From positions 15,643,077 through 15,707,076 of the forward strand of contig CM043946.1 of assembly GCA_014529385.2 (NCBI GenBank): 64,000 bases of DNA. The letters run 5' to 3'. Source of the DNA: Adiantum capillus-veneris (Eukaryota; Streptophyta; Polypodiopsida; Polypodiales; Pteridaceae). Positions 55,539-64,000 of this stretch are shown here, one piece after another; the first letter of the stretch is position 1, and the number at the start of each line of letters is the position of its first letter. A model generated the notes under the pieces. That model made no database searches. It had not been told where the DNA came from and saw nothing but the letters and a program-made list of their open reading frames with translations. The position numbers were made by a program, and so were the translations under genes.

Positions 55539-56920
55539 TCTATGGTGTTACAACCACCTCAGTGCTCGGATATGGCTGATCCGGTGCGGTCTTGGACATG
55601 ATTGAGAGAGAAGAAGCTTGCTGTTTTTTTCTGGTTTTCTCCAAGTTTGGGACAGCTTTGGGTATGTGGAGGCCTTGGATCTTCGTCTATGACTTCCCCA
55701 CCTTTACCCTTGATTACCCCGACCTCTCTTCACCAAGGGGAACCCGATGGAGACTCCAAGATGTGTGGTAGTGCTGGATTGCTTTAGTTATCCCAGATGG
55801 AGTCATGTTACCAAGCTTTCTCGGAGGGGGTGCCGATGGTTTGTTACCCAACATATTGCCAATTGTGATGCCATTTATCCAGGCTTGAAGAAGTTAACTT
55901 GACACTCTTAGGGCAAAAATCAATTTTTGGTGCTAAAGAGATTTTTATTGTGAGGCATATTTGTGGTCCAGATGGAAGACGGTCTAGTCCAACTAAAGTT
56001 GAAGCTACACAAAAGTTACTGAGGTTCGAAGGCCATCAAAAAACTGAAAAAGATGCTTCTTAAGGCTCCTACCTTGAGAAAAGTTGACTATAAGCGTGGA
56101 AGGCCATTGACACTAGCCCGACAGAGGCTATAAGGTAAGATGATGAAAATGGTCATAGGTATGCAGTCCTATTTGAGGAAAAAGTGTTTAAAGCTCGTCA
56201 AAGAGGTTACCCACAGGTTAAAAGAGAACCGCAAGGAGAGCAAGCATGCGGTTGTTGGATCCAGAGGGGGAGCTACTTATTTCCGGTTTCTTCTTCAGAG
56301 AGAAGTGTTTGGACAGCAGTAGGATCTTCTTCATCCCTTTTGGAGGAGGTTTCAATGGCTGTGTTTTCTTCGAGAAGATGGATTGGCAGATTTGCTTTCC
56401 CTTTTGCAAATGCACGTCTTTCTTAAAATTGTCGACGGGGCTTCCTATCCTTTGGGTAGCAGGTTGATGATTCGGTTGCACTTTTGTTCCAGATTGTGGA
56501 TTATAGATGACAGAGGGGGATTTCTTCCCAACTTGCAGCAAGGGATGTTCCATGATTTTTCATTTTCCATCTATGGATGGAAGTTCCAGTTTCGGCTTCA
56601 GTAGACTCTTGTTTATCCGGTATGCAGCAGTTCAGGTACATGTTACAGTGCATGTGTCAGAGTTGGCTTTGACAAGCAGAGGGGGATACTTCTACCTCCA
56701 CAACCACTTCTTGTTTGATCATCTGACTTCCTTGGATGAGGTTTAGAGGTGGAGCATGTAGTGCCAGACCCTTAGCCAACAATGACAACAGTACGAGGAG
56801 GTTATGTTGGAGCATGGACCCTTCCTTTCTCCATGTTTTCTCCTTTCCCAAGTGGTAGTGTGGCCCTACAGAGTTGGTCACTTCCTTGCCCTCTTGTGAG
56901 CTTGTCAGTATCAGTTGTGG
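55539..56920 (+). pseudogene. Internal remnant of the family C element, with a Gypsy RT fragment
   Basis: At about 55,885-56,010 the plus strand reads VNLTLLGQKSIFGAKEIFIVRHICGP...PTKVEATQKL, laid out like the Ty3/Gypsy RT end (K-x-x-F-x-x-x-x-x-x-x-L-G-H-x-x-S...V-x-A-I). The following 56,130-56,760 is rich in broken frames (for example REKCLDSSRIFFIPFGGGFN in one and YFRFLLQREVFGQQ in another) that I cannot assign. Gag, protease and integrase are not recognisable. Confidence 0.5.
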
Positions 56921-56923
56921 GAC

Positions 56924-56925
<2 letters not shown>

Positions 56926-56972
<47 letters not shown>

Positions 56973-57002
56973 CTTTTTTCTTTTTTCTTTTTTTTTTTTT
57001 TG
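56926..57002. repeat. (CT)n microsatellite and T-rich run
   Basis: CT run 56,926-56,969, then tttctttttt blocks and a run of about 15 T. The T run is the poly(A) tail of the minus-strand LINE fragment to its right. Confidence 0.9.
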
Positions 57003-57470
57003 GGAAAAATCAGGGCTGTATATTACTGAGCACAATATAATCCCCAGCGGATGCCAAAATAGCCTATCACGTGGGGTGTACAAGCTGAATGTAAGGTTGA
57101 GAGCCACTATAGTGACAACTCGACTAGAACAATCTCATGGTGGTCTGTATGATGAGTGGAGGAGGAACCATTGAGGAGGTGCATAATGCCATGTAATCTA
57201 TCCACCTGTAAGTGTGAAGAAGAGTGGAGATCGGGCCCAACGCCGAAGGAAGTCAAATCGACGAGCCTCGGCTGCTCTAGATGTACCTGAGGAAGAATCC
57301 CACTGCCAAATGAGGGTGTGAATGATGTCCATCCAAATGGCAGTGAGGGTATCCGGAAGGAGCTGTGGAGCCGCACTGAGAATGTGATCCGTGACCTTGG
57401 TGCTCACCCGCGAAGAGGCTTAGCACCACGAAGAAGCTTGAAGAAAAGGCGTCGTTCTCCTCCCCCACAA
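57003..57470 (-). pseudogene. LINE ORF2 C-terminal fragment with poly(A) tail
   Basis: The minus-strand frame 57,407-57,198 (AIWMDIIHTLIWQWDSSSGTSRAAEARRFDFLRRWARSPLFFTL) matches the last part of ORF2 of the 48-55 kb LINE (FWLELIHTLRGQ...LRLWRPGPFYTI). The 3' UTR and tail run to about 56,987. A severely 5'-truncated insertion from the same LINE clade. Confidence 0.75.
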
Positions 57471-57727
57471 CCTTTGGTGCTCATACCCCACCCTATCGAC
57501 GTTTTAAAACGCTGGGGTATTGACGTTGACAAGGGTATTGACGTTGCTTGCCCACCCCTACTCGGAGGTCATATGTGTGAGTGCGCGTGTGCGGAAGCGT
57601 GAGAGCGGAGAGGAGAGAGAGACAGAGAACACAAACGCTAGATGTGATGGAAGAGGGGGCGATCAACCCCCCATGACTACTAGAACACAAGACCCTGTCT
57701 ATACAATCATATGATCTATAATGTGTC

Positions 57728-57729
<2 letters not shown>

Positions 57730-57775
<46 letters not shown>
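57730..57775. repeat. Microsatellite (AT)n
   Basis: Perfect TA run of about 46 bases. Confidence 0.97.
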
Positions 57776-57778
<3 letters not shown>

Positions 57779-57937
57779 TGCCCAAGGTGGGCGCCCAACT
57801 CAAGTGGACGACCGGCCCCAAACTCCGGCGGCCGGACAAGGTATAACCTAGACTATGGGTGGCCAACCCGGTGACACTAGCCGTACAAGGAAGTGCCCTA
57901 GACCTTTGTGAAGCAGCAGAGTGGTGTAAAATTAACA

Positions 57938-58640
57938 CCCCCTCTCAGCACCTCATGATGAACAAAACCGCATAAAGCCAAAGATGTGAGGCAAATGGAT
58001 GAAGATGTCTGCTGCAATGTCCACTGAAGGACAATACTCCGGCGAACTCCGCGAGTGTAGCAGCAGTCTGGGGTGTCCCAACCTCCGAGAGATCTCCATG
58101 GTAAAGTGCCGTCACGAGCAGTGTAGCAAATTGTTGTACTCCGCCGATACAAGGTGAAGATACTGCGTGAAGGTCCTGAACTGAGTGTGAAAACAACTCT
58201 TTTGTCCCAATAGACCTACGAGTGTCCTGCCCAATAGGATCTGCGGTGTCTGTAGTCAAACCGTCTAGAGAAAATGGGGAAGCCCAAGAACCGTCATCAG
58301 TATGACTAGAAGCCTGGCAATGCATGAACCTGCAACCCTAGGTAGCCAAGTGGCCGAGCTGTGTAAAACTCCATGAAGGCCAGATGTAGCAATGTGCGTC
58401 GTAAACTTCCTTCGAAACAAGGAAAGGCAGACTAAACAATCTGCACTGTAAAAGCTACCGTAAGCTGCAGCAGTCACCAATAGACTGCACAGACCACCAC
58501 CAGGGTAATCCAAGATGAGGAGAAAGCAAGATGAGGTGTGGTCAGACCAAGCTGTCTGCACCATAATCATCATGTAGAAGTAGGGAAGCCAGACTGAGCA
58601 GTCTGCGCTATGAATAATCTCTGAGAAGAGGAAGGCCAGA
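57938..58640 (-). pseudogene. Copia RNase H end, polypurine tract and LTR start
   Basis: Minus strand around 58,060-57,985 reads SPEYCPSVDIAADIFIHLPHIF, matching the Copia RNase H tail (E-x-x-P-x-x-x-x-x-A-D-I-x-T-K-x-L). It is followed by the purine tract gctgagaggggg and TGTTAATTTTACACC, the LTR start, at 57,937. Upstream frames (58,573-58,265) are decayed. The LTR's far end lies somewhere between the AT repeat and 57,840 and was not fixed. Confidence 0.6.
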
Positions 58641-58769
58641 CCAATCTGTCTCCGCCGTCTTGCCTGTATCTGTTGCCTCTAGTCCTCCGGTTTCAACCAA
58701 AAACAAAATCCACGCCAACAACGCCACCAAACCGCAACTCGAAGTGGCTCTCAATGTGAATGAGCTGGT

Positions 58770-59960
58770 GTCACGTCCGCACTTCACTTGCGCCACGTGG
58801 ACATACTTCTGCCATAGTCTAGCATGAGTCATAGCTTAGCTTAGGACTGAGCTTGGCACTTTGTGAGCCTCTAGCAGGACGTGCATGTCCAAGCGGGTCA
58901 TAGTTGCATACCCTCTCTTGCACAGTACAGTCATTTCAACATGAGCATTTTCCAGAGCATAGAAGCCTTTTTGCCAAAGTACACATTTTTCACTTATTTA
59001 TTAATAAGTGACTTTTCTTGGAAAAGTAGGTAGGGCAAATTGCTAAGAAACTATAAAAGAAACCCATTGGGCACTGAGTAGAGAGAGGGAGGAGGCAGTA
59101 GAAGGTGGTGCACCAAGTGTTTTACCCGCCAGGTGGTCTCTCTCTCAACAGTGCCCCAACAGCACTAGCGCTTTTGGAGCAGATTTCAGCCATCAGCGTT
59201 TTTGCAACAGTACCATCCCTTTAGCCCCGTCGCATCCCCGATTCCATTCCCGACAGCAGATACTCGCCGAAAAGCCATCCATCACGACAGATTTCAGTTC
59301 TCAGCCTTGGCGTTTTTCAGCCTTGACGCCGTCGTCGTCGACACCATCGTCGTCGTCGTCGTCAACATCGTCCTAATCATCGCAGGTCCCGGACATGACG
59401 ACAACCCATCATCGTCATCGTCATCGTCATTGCCACGACACAGTACCGCATTTTCAGCCCTTACACCAGCGCCAGTTCTCAGCCTTACAGATCAGCCAAG
59501 CATTTTTCAGTTTTCAGCCCTTAGAACAACAGTCGTTGTCGACATCGTCGTCGCCATCGGCACAGTACCCGATCGCAGCAGATTCCCAGCGATCTCAATT
59601 TTCAGCCCTAGCGTTTTCAGATTTCCGCCCTAGCCTCGCGTCGTCGTCGTCGTCACGGGGACATCGTCGTGTCCATGACAGTCGCCGTCGTCGTCAGCAT
59701 CGTCATCGACATAGAACCTCAGTACCTTAGAACCCCTTCAGTACCTCAGTATCCTGCATCAATACCCATTAGCATCAGCATCATTGTAGTGGCATTGTGC
59801 AAGAATAAAGAAAGTACTTGCTCTGGCAACAGAGCAAGGGGCCCCTCAGGGTTGGGACCCGACAACCCTGTGTCGTCTCTTTTCTCTCTTGTTTCTCTCT
59901 TTCTTTCAGTTCAATTCAATTCTTTCAAGTGAAGTAAAGTGTCCCTTGTGTTTGTGTGCA
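58770..59960 (+). mobile_element. LTR-like sequence related to the Gypsy A family
   Basis: Starts tgtcacgtccgcac and shares with the A LTRs the words cttattaataagtgact, agtaggtagggcaaatt, ttttcagccctta and runs of gtcgtcgtc/catcgtc (59,325-59,420 and 59,640-59,710). A possible polyadenylation signal (aataaag) is at 59,803. No primer binding site follows, so it may be solo or rearranged. Confidence 0.6.
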
Positions 59961-59968
59961 GAGTACTA

Positions 59969-60182
59969 GACCCGAGCAAATCCTTAATCTCTTCCGCTGC
60001 ACCTGACAACTAGGAAAGGCCTACTGCCCAGCTGATCCGAACAAATCCTGAATCTCTTCCACTGCACCTGACGGCTGGGAAAGGCCTACTGCCCACGTCG
60101 ACAAATAGGTCTGCTGTAAGGTTACTATCACAAGGACGTGGCAACTGTTAACTATGTCACGAGGACGTGGCAACTGCTAACC
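59969..60182. repeat. Two short tandem duplications
   Basis: A 65-bp unit (caaatcct(t/g)aatctcttcc... gaaaggcctactgccca) is repeated at 59,974 and 60,039. A second pair, gaggacgtggcaactg(c/t)taac, lies near 60,132 and 60,160. Confidence 0.8.
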
Positions 60183-61560
60183 TTAGTTGTTGGTTTCTTT
60201 CCAATGATTTTTGTTTCATTTTTGAGACCCTCTTTTTGAAGTTGCAAATGGTCGGACATTGTATGGCCAATGTGAACGGTAGTTTCACCCGCAGACGAGA
60301 AGTTGGTCGGCACTGGAATTTGTATAGTGAGAGGATGTCTAGGCTTAGTTCAAGATCATGTAGGTCCCCCCATTGCACTTAGCAAGTTGACTATTGGTGG
60401 ATACTAGGAAGTGAACTCAATAAAGGCATAAACTCAAGGTGGGATCACCAAAAAAAAAAACCCAACAGTTGGGCCACATTGCATTTTTGGATGCGGTCCC
60501 AATGGTAATAGATGGTCAAAAGACCAGTGGGAGCCCAACGGAAGCATCTCCTAAAAATTAGGAAACTGCTATTTTGGGCCATGAAATGTGTTCGCGTCAT
60601 TACCTTCAAATGACAAGAGAAACATTTTAGAACTCTGTCGCAAAGTCAATTGGGCAACCAGTCGGGAGATTTTTAGGCGGCAACCCCGAAACGGAAAATG
60701 GCCAGTAAATGTGCAAAGTGGCACATTTTTGTGCACTTTCCTCATGCAAGAAGAAGTGGCGCTGAATTTATAGCTGGGAGGCTCATTTGCAAGTTTCTTG
60801 TCACAGGTTAAGAGCTATGGAGTGCATGCTTTCCACTCTATGTACAGTGAGGTGCTAGGAGTGATGACCTGCACAGTACACATTGCTCTCTCCCCTACGT
60901 GCAGTTATGTGATGCCCCACAAGAGGGCTCTTCATTTGACTGATGTACACCTGTGTGGTTTCATGCTTTTGTGCCGAGGCAAGAGCCTCTTTGAGCAGGA
61001 ACAGGAGTAGCTAATTGCTACTCCAAAGCAGACATCAGTGAGGGTCATAACCTCACCAAACAGGTGCGTTTTCAGCGCTGTGTACGCGCTGTTTTTGGAC
61101 TGTTTTGCAGCCGCCATGATGCCAGAATCATTGGGAACCGTGCCCGACTGTTAGACGACAATTCGGGGGCTGTTAGAGGCTGAAAACAGATGAAAAACCA
61201 GTAATTACAGCATGTTTTTACTGTTTTTGCGCAGGAAACAGGGGGTTTATGCTATTGGAAACAAGTCGAAGCTTGGAAAACTGTCCGAGGCAAGTTTTGG
61301 GGCCGTTATGTTGCAGAAATTTTGCCTACACAGGTGTCAACTAGCTGGATGCAGGTGTAGGTCTCAAGGACTCTAGTTTTGTAGCTTATTCCTCGTTCCT
61401 GAAAAGTAATAAAGAAATACCGAAAGGGGCGCCGAACTTTGGGGCCTACAGGTGTCGCTGTCTGCATGGGAGTGCTCTAGCTGCCAAGCTATGCTATGTC
61501 TTGAAGTGTAATTCCCAGTTACAGGTTCCTTTTTAAGTTTCTGCTTTGTGCCTGTAAAGT
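60183..61560 (+). mobile_element. Probable LTR and leader of a further retroelement
   Basis: Contains the motif aataaagaaataccgaaagg followed by tttggggcc at 61,407-61,446, which in this window otherwise occurs only in LTRs. A gag-like region follows at 61.7 kb. A possible TATA box (gaatttata) is at 60,764. Neither LTR boundary nor a primer binding site could be fixed; tgtcacagg at 60,802 could be a start. Confidence 0.45.
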
Positions 61561-61713
61561 TCAAGTGTTAAAAACCGGGTGAAAGCCAAAGCCTACCGCC
61601 CCACAGGCCGATTTCAAGGTTCCGTTGTCGGGACCTCAATAACTTTTTCCTCAAAGAGTGAGCCTCGGTTGTTTTGGGTAAAGACACAGAGTACAGGAAC
61701 GCGGGATTACACT

Positions 61714-62324
61714 ATGGCCGACAAAGGGAAGGGCATTATGGAAGAGGGCTCCTCTTCGAAGGACAGACAGGAAATTCCTATAGTGTTCGAGATTGGCGAG
61801 AGCTTACGGCCACGTGAGTCTGTATCCTGTTGATGTGAATGTCCCTCCAATACATGGCTTTATGACTGGGCAACTCGAGGATTATGCGTTCAGGACTCAG
61901 TTAGTTGCCGCGGTGAATGTGTTTTCGCAACTAGTGCAGAACCCAAGGTTTATGGAGTTCTTGCAAGCGCCACCAGTGCCACAGCAAAATAGGCAACCTA
62001 CACCGCTACAGAGCTTGTTGAGGCTCAAGCCCAAGTACTTCATGCGTCTCAGCAGGATAGGGAACACTCGCATGTTGCGGAGTCAGGGGCTCCAAAACAG
62101 GTTCCTCCCGTCCTTGAATACCTAGGTGGTTAGGACGCCTATTCCACAGGTTATGCCAATTCAGCCCGCCACCTTTCAAAGCCCACATGCTGTCTTGAAT
62201 GGACAGGGAACTGGTTACCAGGAAATGCATCTAGTTTTTCCACCACCCACGGTACATCCTAGGTATTTCGGGGATGGATCTGTGTTCCAGACTATGGCTG
62301 GTTATGCGCCTGGAAGTCAACCGT
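61714..62324 (+). pseudogene. Gag-like region of an unclassified LTR element, cut by Gypsy A
   Basis: An ATG at about 61,714 opens MADKGKGIMEEGSSSKDRQ, typical of the charged N-terminus of plant gags. A second frame (61,793-62,125) has PPIHGFMTGQLEDYAFRTQL and NVFSQLVQNPRFMEFLQAPP, then a Gln/Pro-rich stretch. A stop (62,123) and a frame change are present. The sequence ends abruptly at the LTR start at 62,325. Confidence 0.55.
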
Positions 62325-63503
62325 TGTCACGTGACACATCCAACCCTATGTGTCCGTGGACAAGCTACACCATAACAAGGTTCTCGTCAGTCTAGATTAG
62401 AAGTGATCTGGCACTTTTGTGAGTCTATTCGTAGACCGTGCATGCCCAGTCACTTAGTGTAGATGCATATCCTCCGGTTGCACACCGCATAAGCATAAGC
62501 ATTTACATCAGATTCCATCAGAGTCGGTTTGGGGATTTTTCCAGTGACTTTATCCTATTTTCCCTATTTTTGACATTTTTTACTTATTAATTTAAGTGAC
62601 TTCCCAACAAAAGTAGGTAGGGCAAATTGGGTAAGAAAATATATAAGCAAACCCAAGTTAGCACTCTTGGGCAGATGAACAAGGAGCACAACAGGACCCA
62701 GGCAGCAGGTACTCCCTCTCTCTCAGCAGGAAACCCTCAAGCACCCTCCCATAAGCATAGCATTTTTCCCATCACCAGGAACTCTCCTTCCTTGGCGTTT
62801 TTCCCAGCCTTGCTTGATCGCAATTAACCCTTGCATCTAGCGTTACCAGATCAGCCTCACATGCCACAGGGACCTCAGCGTTTTTCAGCAGTAAAACGCA
62901 GCCTTAATCCAGCGTTTTGGCAGTGTTTTTCAGCCTCTGTCGCAGCATACCCTCAGTGTTTTCAGCCATCGATTTGCAGCAGTAAAATGCAGCCATAGTC
63001 CTGCTCTTCGCAGCGTTTTTAGCAGCCCTAATAACCGCGACAAACCAGGGATTTTCAGCCACAAAAACAGCGACTAAAACAGCGTTTCCAACACCCCAAA
63101 GTGGTCCCAGATTCTCAGCCATTATCCCCTTGTGGACAGCAGATAGAAGAGTACCGAATTCAGCCCTAAAGTCATCATTGTCGTCACCGACATAGCCACG
63201 AATTGCATCAACCCATGCATCATCATTGTACACCTTTGTGCAATCAAAAGTAGACCACTCTCGCCGACGAGAGTGGGGCCTTCGGAGGAGGGTTTTACAA
63301 CCTCTCGGGTGTCGTATCTCTCTTCTCTCTTTCTCTCAGTCTCATACACTTGCACGCACAATATCCACTCACTTTGTTCGTGATCATAGCACTCTCCATA
63401 AAGACGGAAGGCTCTCTCCTTCCCTAAGAACTAAAAGGAACCTTGAGCAAATATAGATCACTAATCTTGAGAAAATACAACATTCATTCCGCTACACCTT
63501 ACA
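62325..63503 (+). mobile_element. 5' LTR of a Gypsy A element (1,179 bp)
   Basis: TGTCACGTGACACATC...CCTTACA; the same family as 26,701-27,862 and 24,857-26,146 but in plus orientation. Contains ttttcagccttg-type words, a CT-rich stretch (63,315-63,345) and the block gagtggggccttcggaggag. Confidence 0.88.
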
Positions 63504-63504
63504 T

Positions 63505-63516
63505 TGGGATCAGAGC
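63505..63516 (+). other. Primer binding site, one mismatch
   Basis: tgggatcagagc differs from the initiator-Met PBS by T to G at the fourth base; it begins two bases after the LTR. Confidence 0.8.
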
Positions 63517-63933
63517 TTTGGTAGTGTTCTGTATTACTCAAGGAAAGAACCACAAGAACCACAAGAATTTTTTTTGCTTGTTGCGGTCGCACGAACACAA
63601 GTTTACTTGGGCGTGTCGATTCCTAATCGTGTTTTGTTGAAGAGTGACAGGAATCCAAGGAAAGAAGGGCTTGTCCAGCCTCCCCTTGTGTCTCTTTTCA
63701 CTCATTGAGAGCGGACCGTGCACTTAGCGGCCGGCCAATCGACGTGAGGTGGGAAAAAGCAACCTTGGTGTGAGCGCAAGGCCGCCAAGGGGTGCGCCCG
63801 TGGAAAAGAGTAGAACTCGGGTGAAGAGAAGATCCTTCTCCAACGCGATTTGCAAGCAAAAGAAAACCTCAAGATCCTCAAGACCCTCAAGAACCAAGTT
63901 CCTCGTGAACTTAAGAACCAAAGATCCTTGTGC

Positions 63934-64000
63934 ATGGTCGTCACCCGAAGCGGAATGGATACTTCGCATACATGTGATGAGCATGAGAGAGGCGACGAAG
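63934..64000 (+). CDS. Start of Gypsy A gag, runs off the window
   Basis: MVVTRSGMDTSHTCDEHE, the same opening as the minus-strand gag at 26,259 ([11 protein letters not shown]). Only 22 codons are visible, without a stop. A leader of about 420 bases separates it from the primer binding site. Whether the rest is intact cannot be judged here. Confidence 0.75.
   Translation, partial: MVVTRSGMDTSHTCDEHERGDE

Noticed and set aside
57730-57775. AT repeat as a possible replication origin or promoter
   Set aside because: A perfect dinucleotide run with no associated signals; simplest reading is a microsatellite.
61407-61446. ggcgccgaac resembling a tRNA-Lys type primer binding site
   Set aside because: It belongs to the motif found inside several LTRs near a polyadenylation signal, and is not at an LTR end.

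Overview
The window looks like nuclear DNA of a vascular plant with a large, repeat-rich genome. The evidence is plant-type Copia and Gypsy elements primed by initiator-Met tRNA, plant-type LINEs (DUF4283-like ORF1, zf-RVT-like ORF2 tail), plant telo-boxes, and one intron of about 12 kb packed with nested transposons. Intron size would fit a gymnosperm or another large-genome lineage, but the sequence does not settle this. There is no sign of bacterial or organellar gene organisation, and no rRNA gene, credible tRNA gene or CRISPR array was seen.

Only one host gene is recognisable. It encodes a PP2A regulatory subunit of the B'' (EF-hand) type on the minus strand. Eleven exons between 22,223 and 37,405 join in frame through GT-AG junctions into 492 codons plus a stop. 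The first coding exon is not recognisable in the window. The intron between the exons at 35,217-35,364 and 22,973-23,082 (12.1 kb) holds a Gypsy gag interrupted by a solo LTR and by a hAT-like element, an older LTR fragment, a chimeric LTR joined at a CT microsatellite, a non-coding LTR element and a dead LINE reverse transcriptase.

Layout. 0.6-2.7 kb: a LINE with an inverted 5' part. 2.7-5.4 kb: microsatellites and AT-rich DNA. 5.5-16.9 kb: a degenerate chromodomain Gypsy whose outer LTRs enclose a minus-strand Copia, a small TIR element with a 35-base G tract, and a second minus-strand Gypsy. 17-22 kb: Copia gag/protease remnants, inverted repeats and tandem repeats. 22.2-37.4 kb: the PP2A gene. 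38.6-45.4 kb: a nearly complete minus-strand Gypsy with PBS, PPT and TSD. 45.4-48.1 kb: a related plus-strand Gypsy gag split by a solo LTR. 48.1-55.5 kb: an LTR carrying a 6.6-kb LINE flanked by 17-bp TSDs. 55.5-64 kb: Gypsy and Copia remnants, further LTR-like sequence, a gag region, and the start of a Gypsy element that runs off the window.

The elements can be ordered by nesting: the LINE is younger than the LTR it sits in, the solo LTRs and the hAT-like element are younger than the gags they split, and the 38.6-45.4 kb Gypsy is younger than its flanks. Every transposon coding region that could be checked carries stops, frameshifts or deletions, so the window probably has one living gene in a graveyard of mobile DNA.
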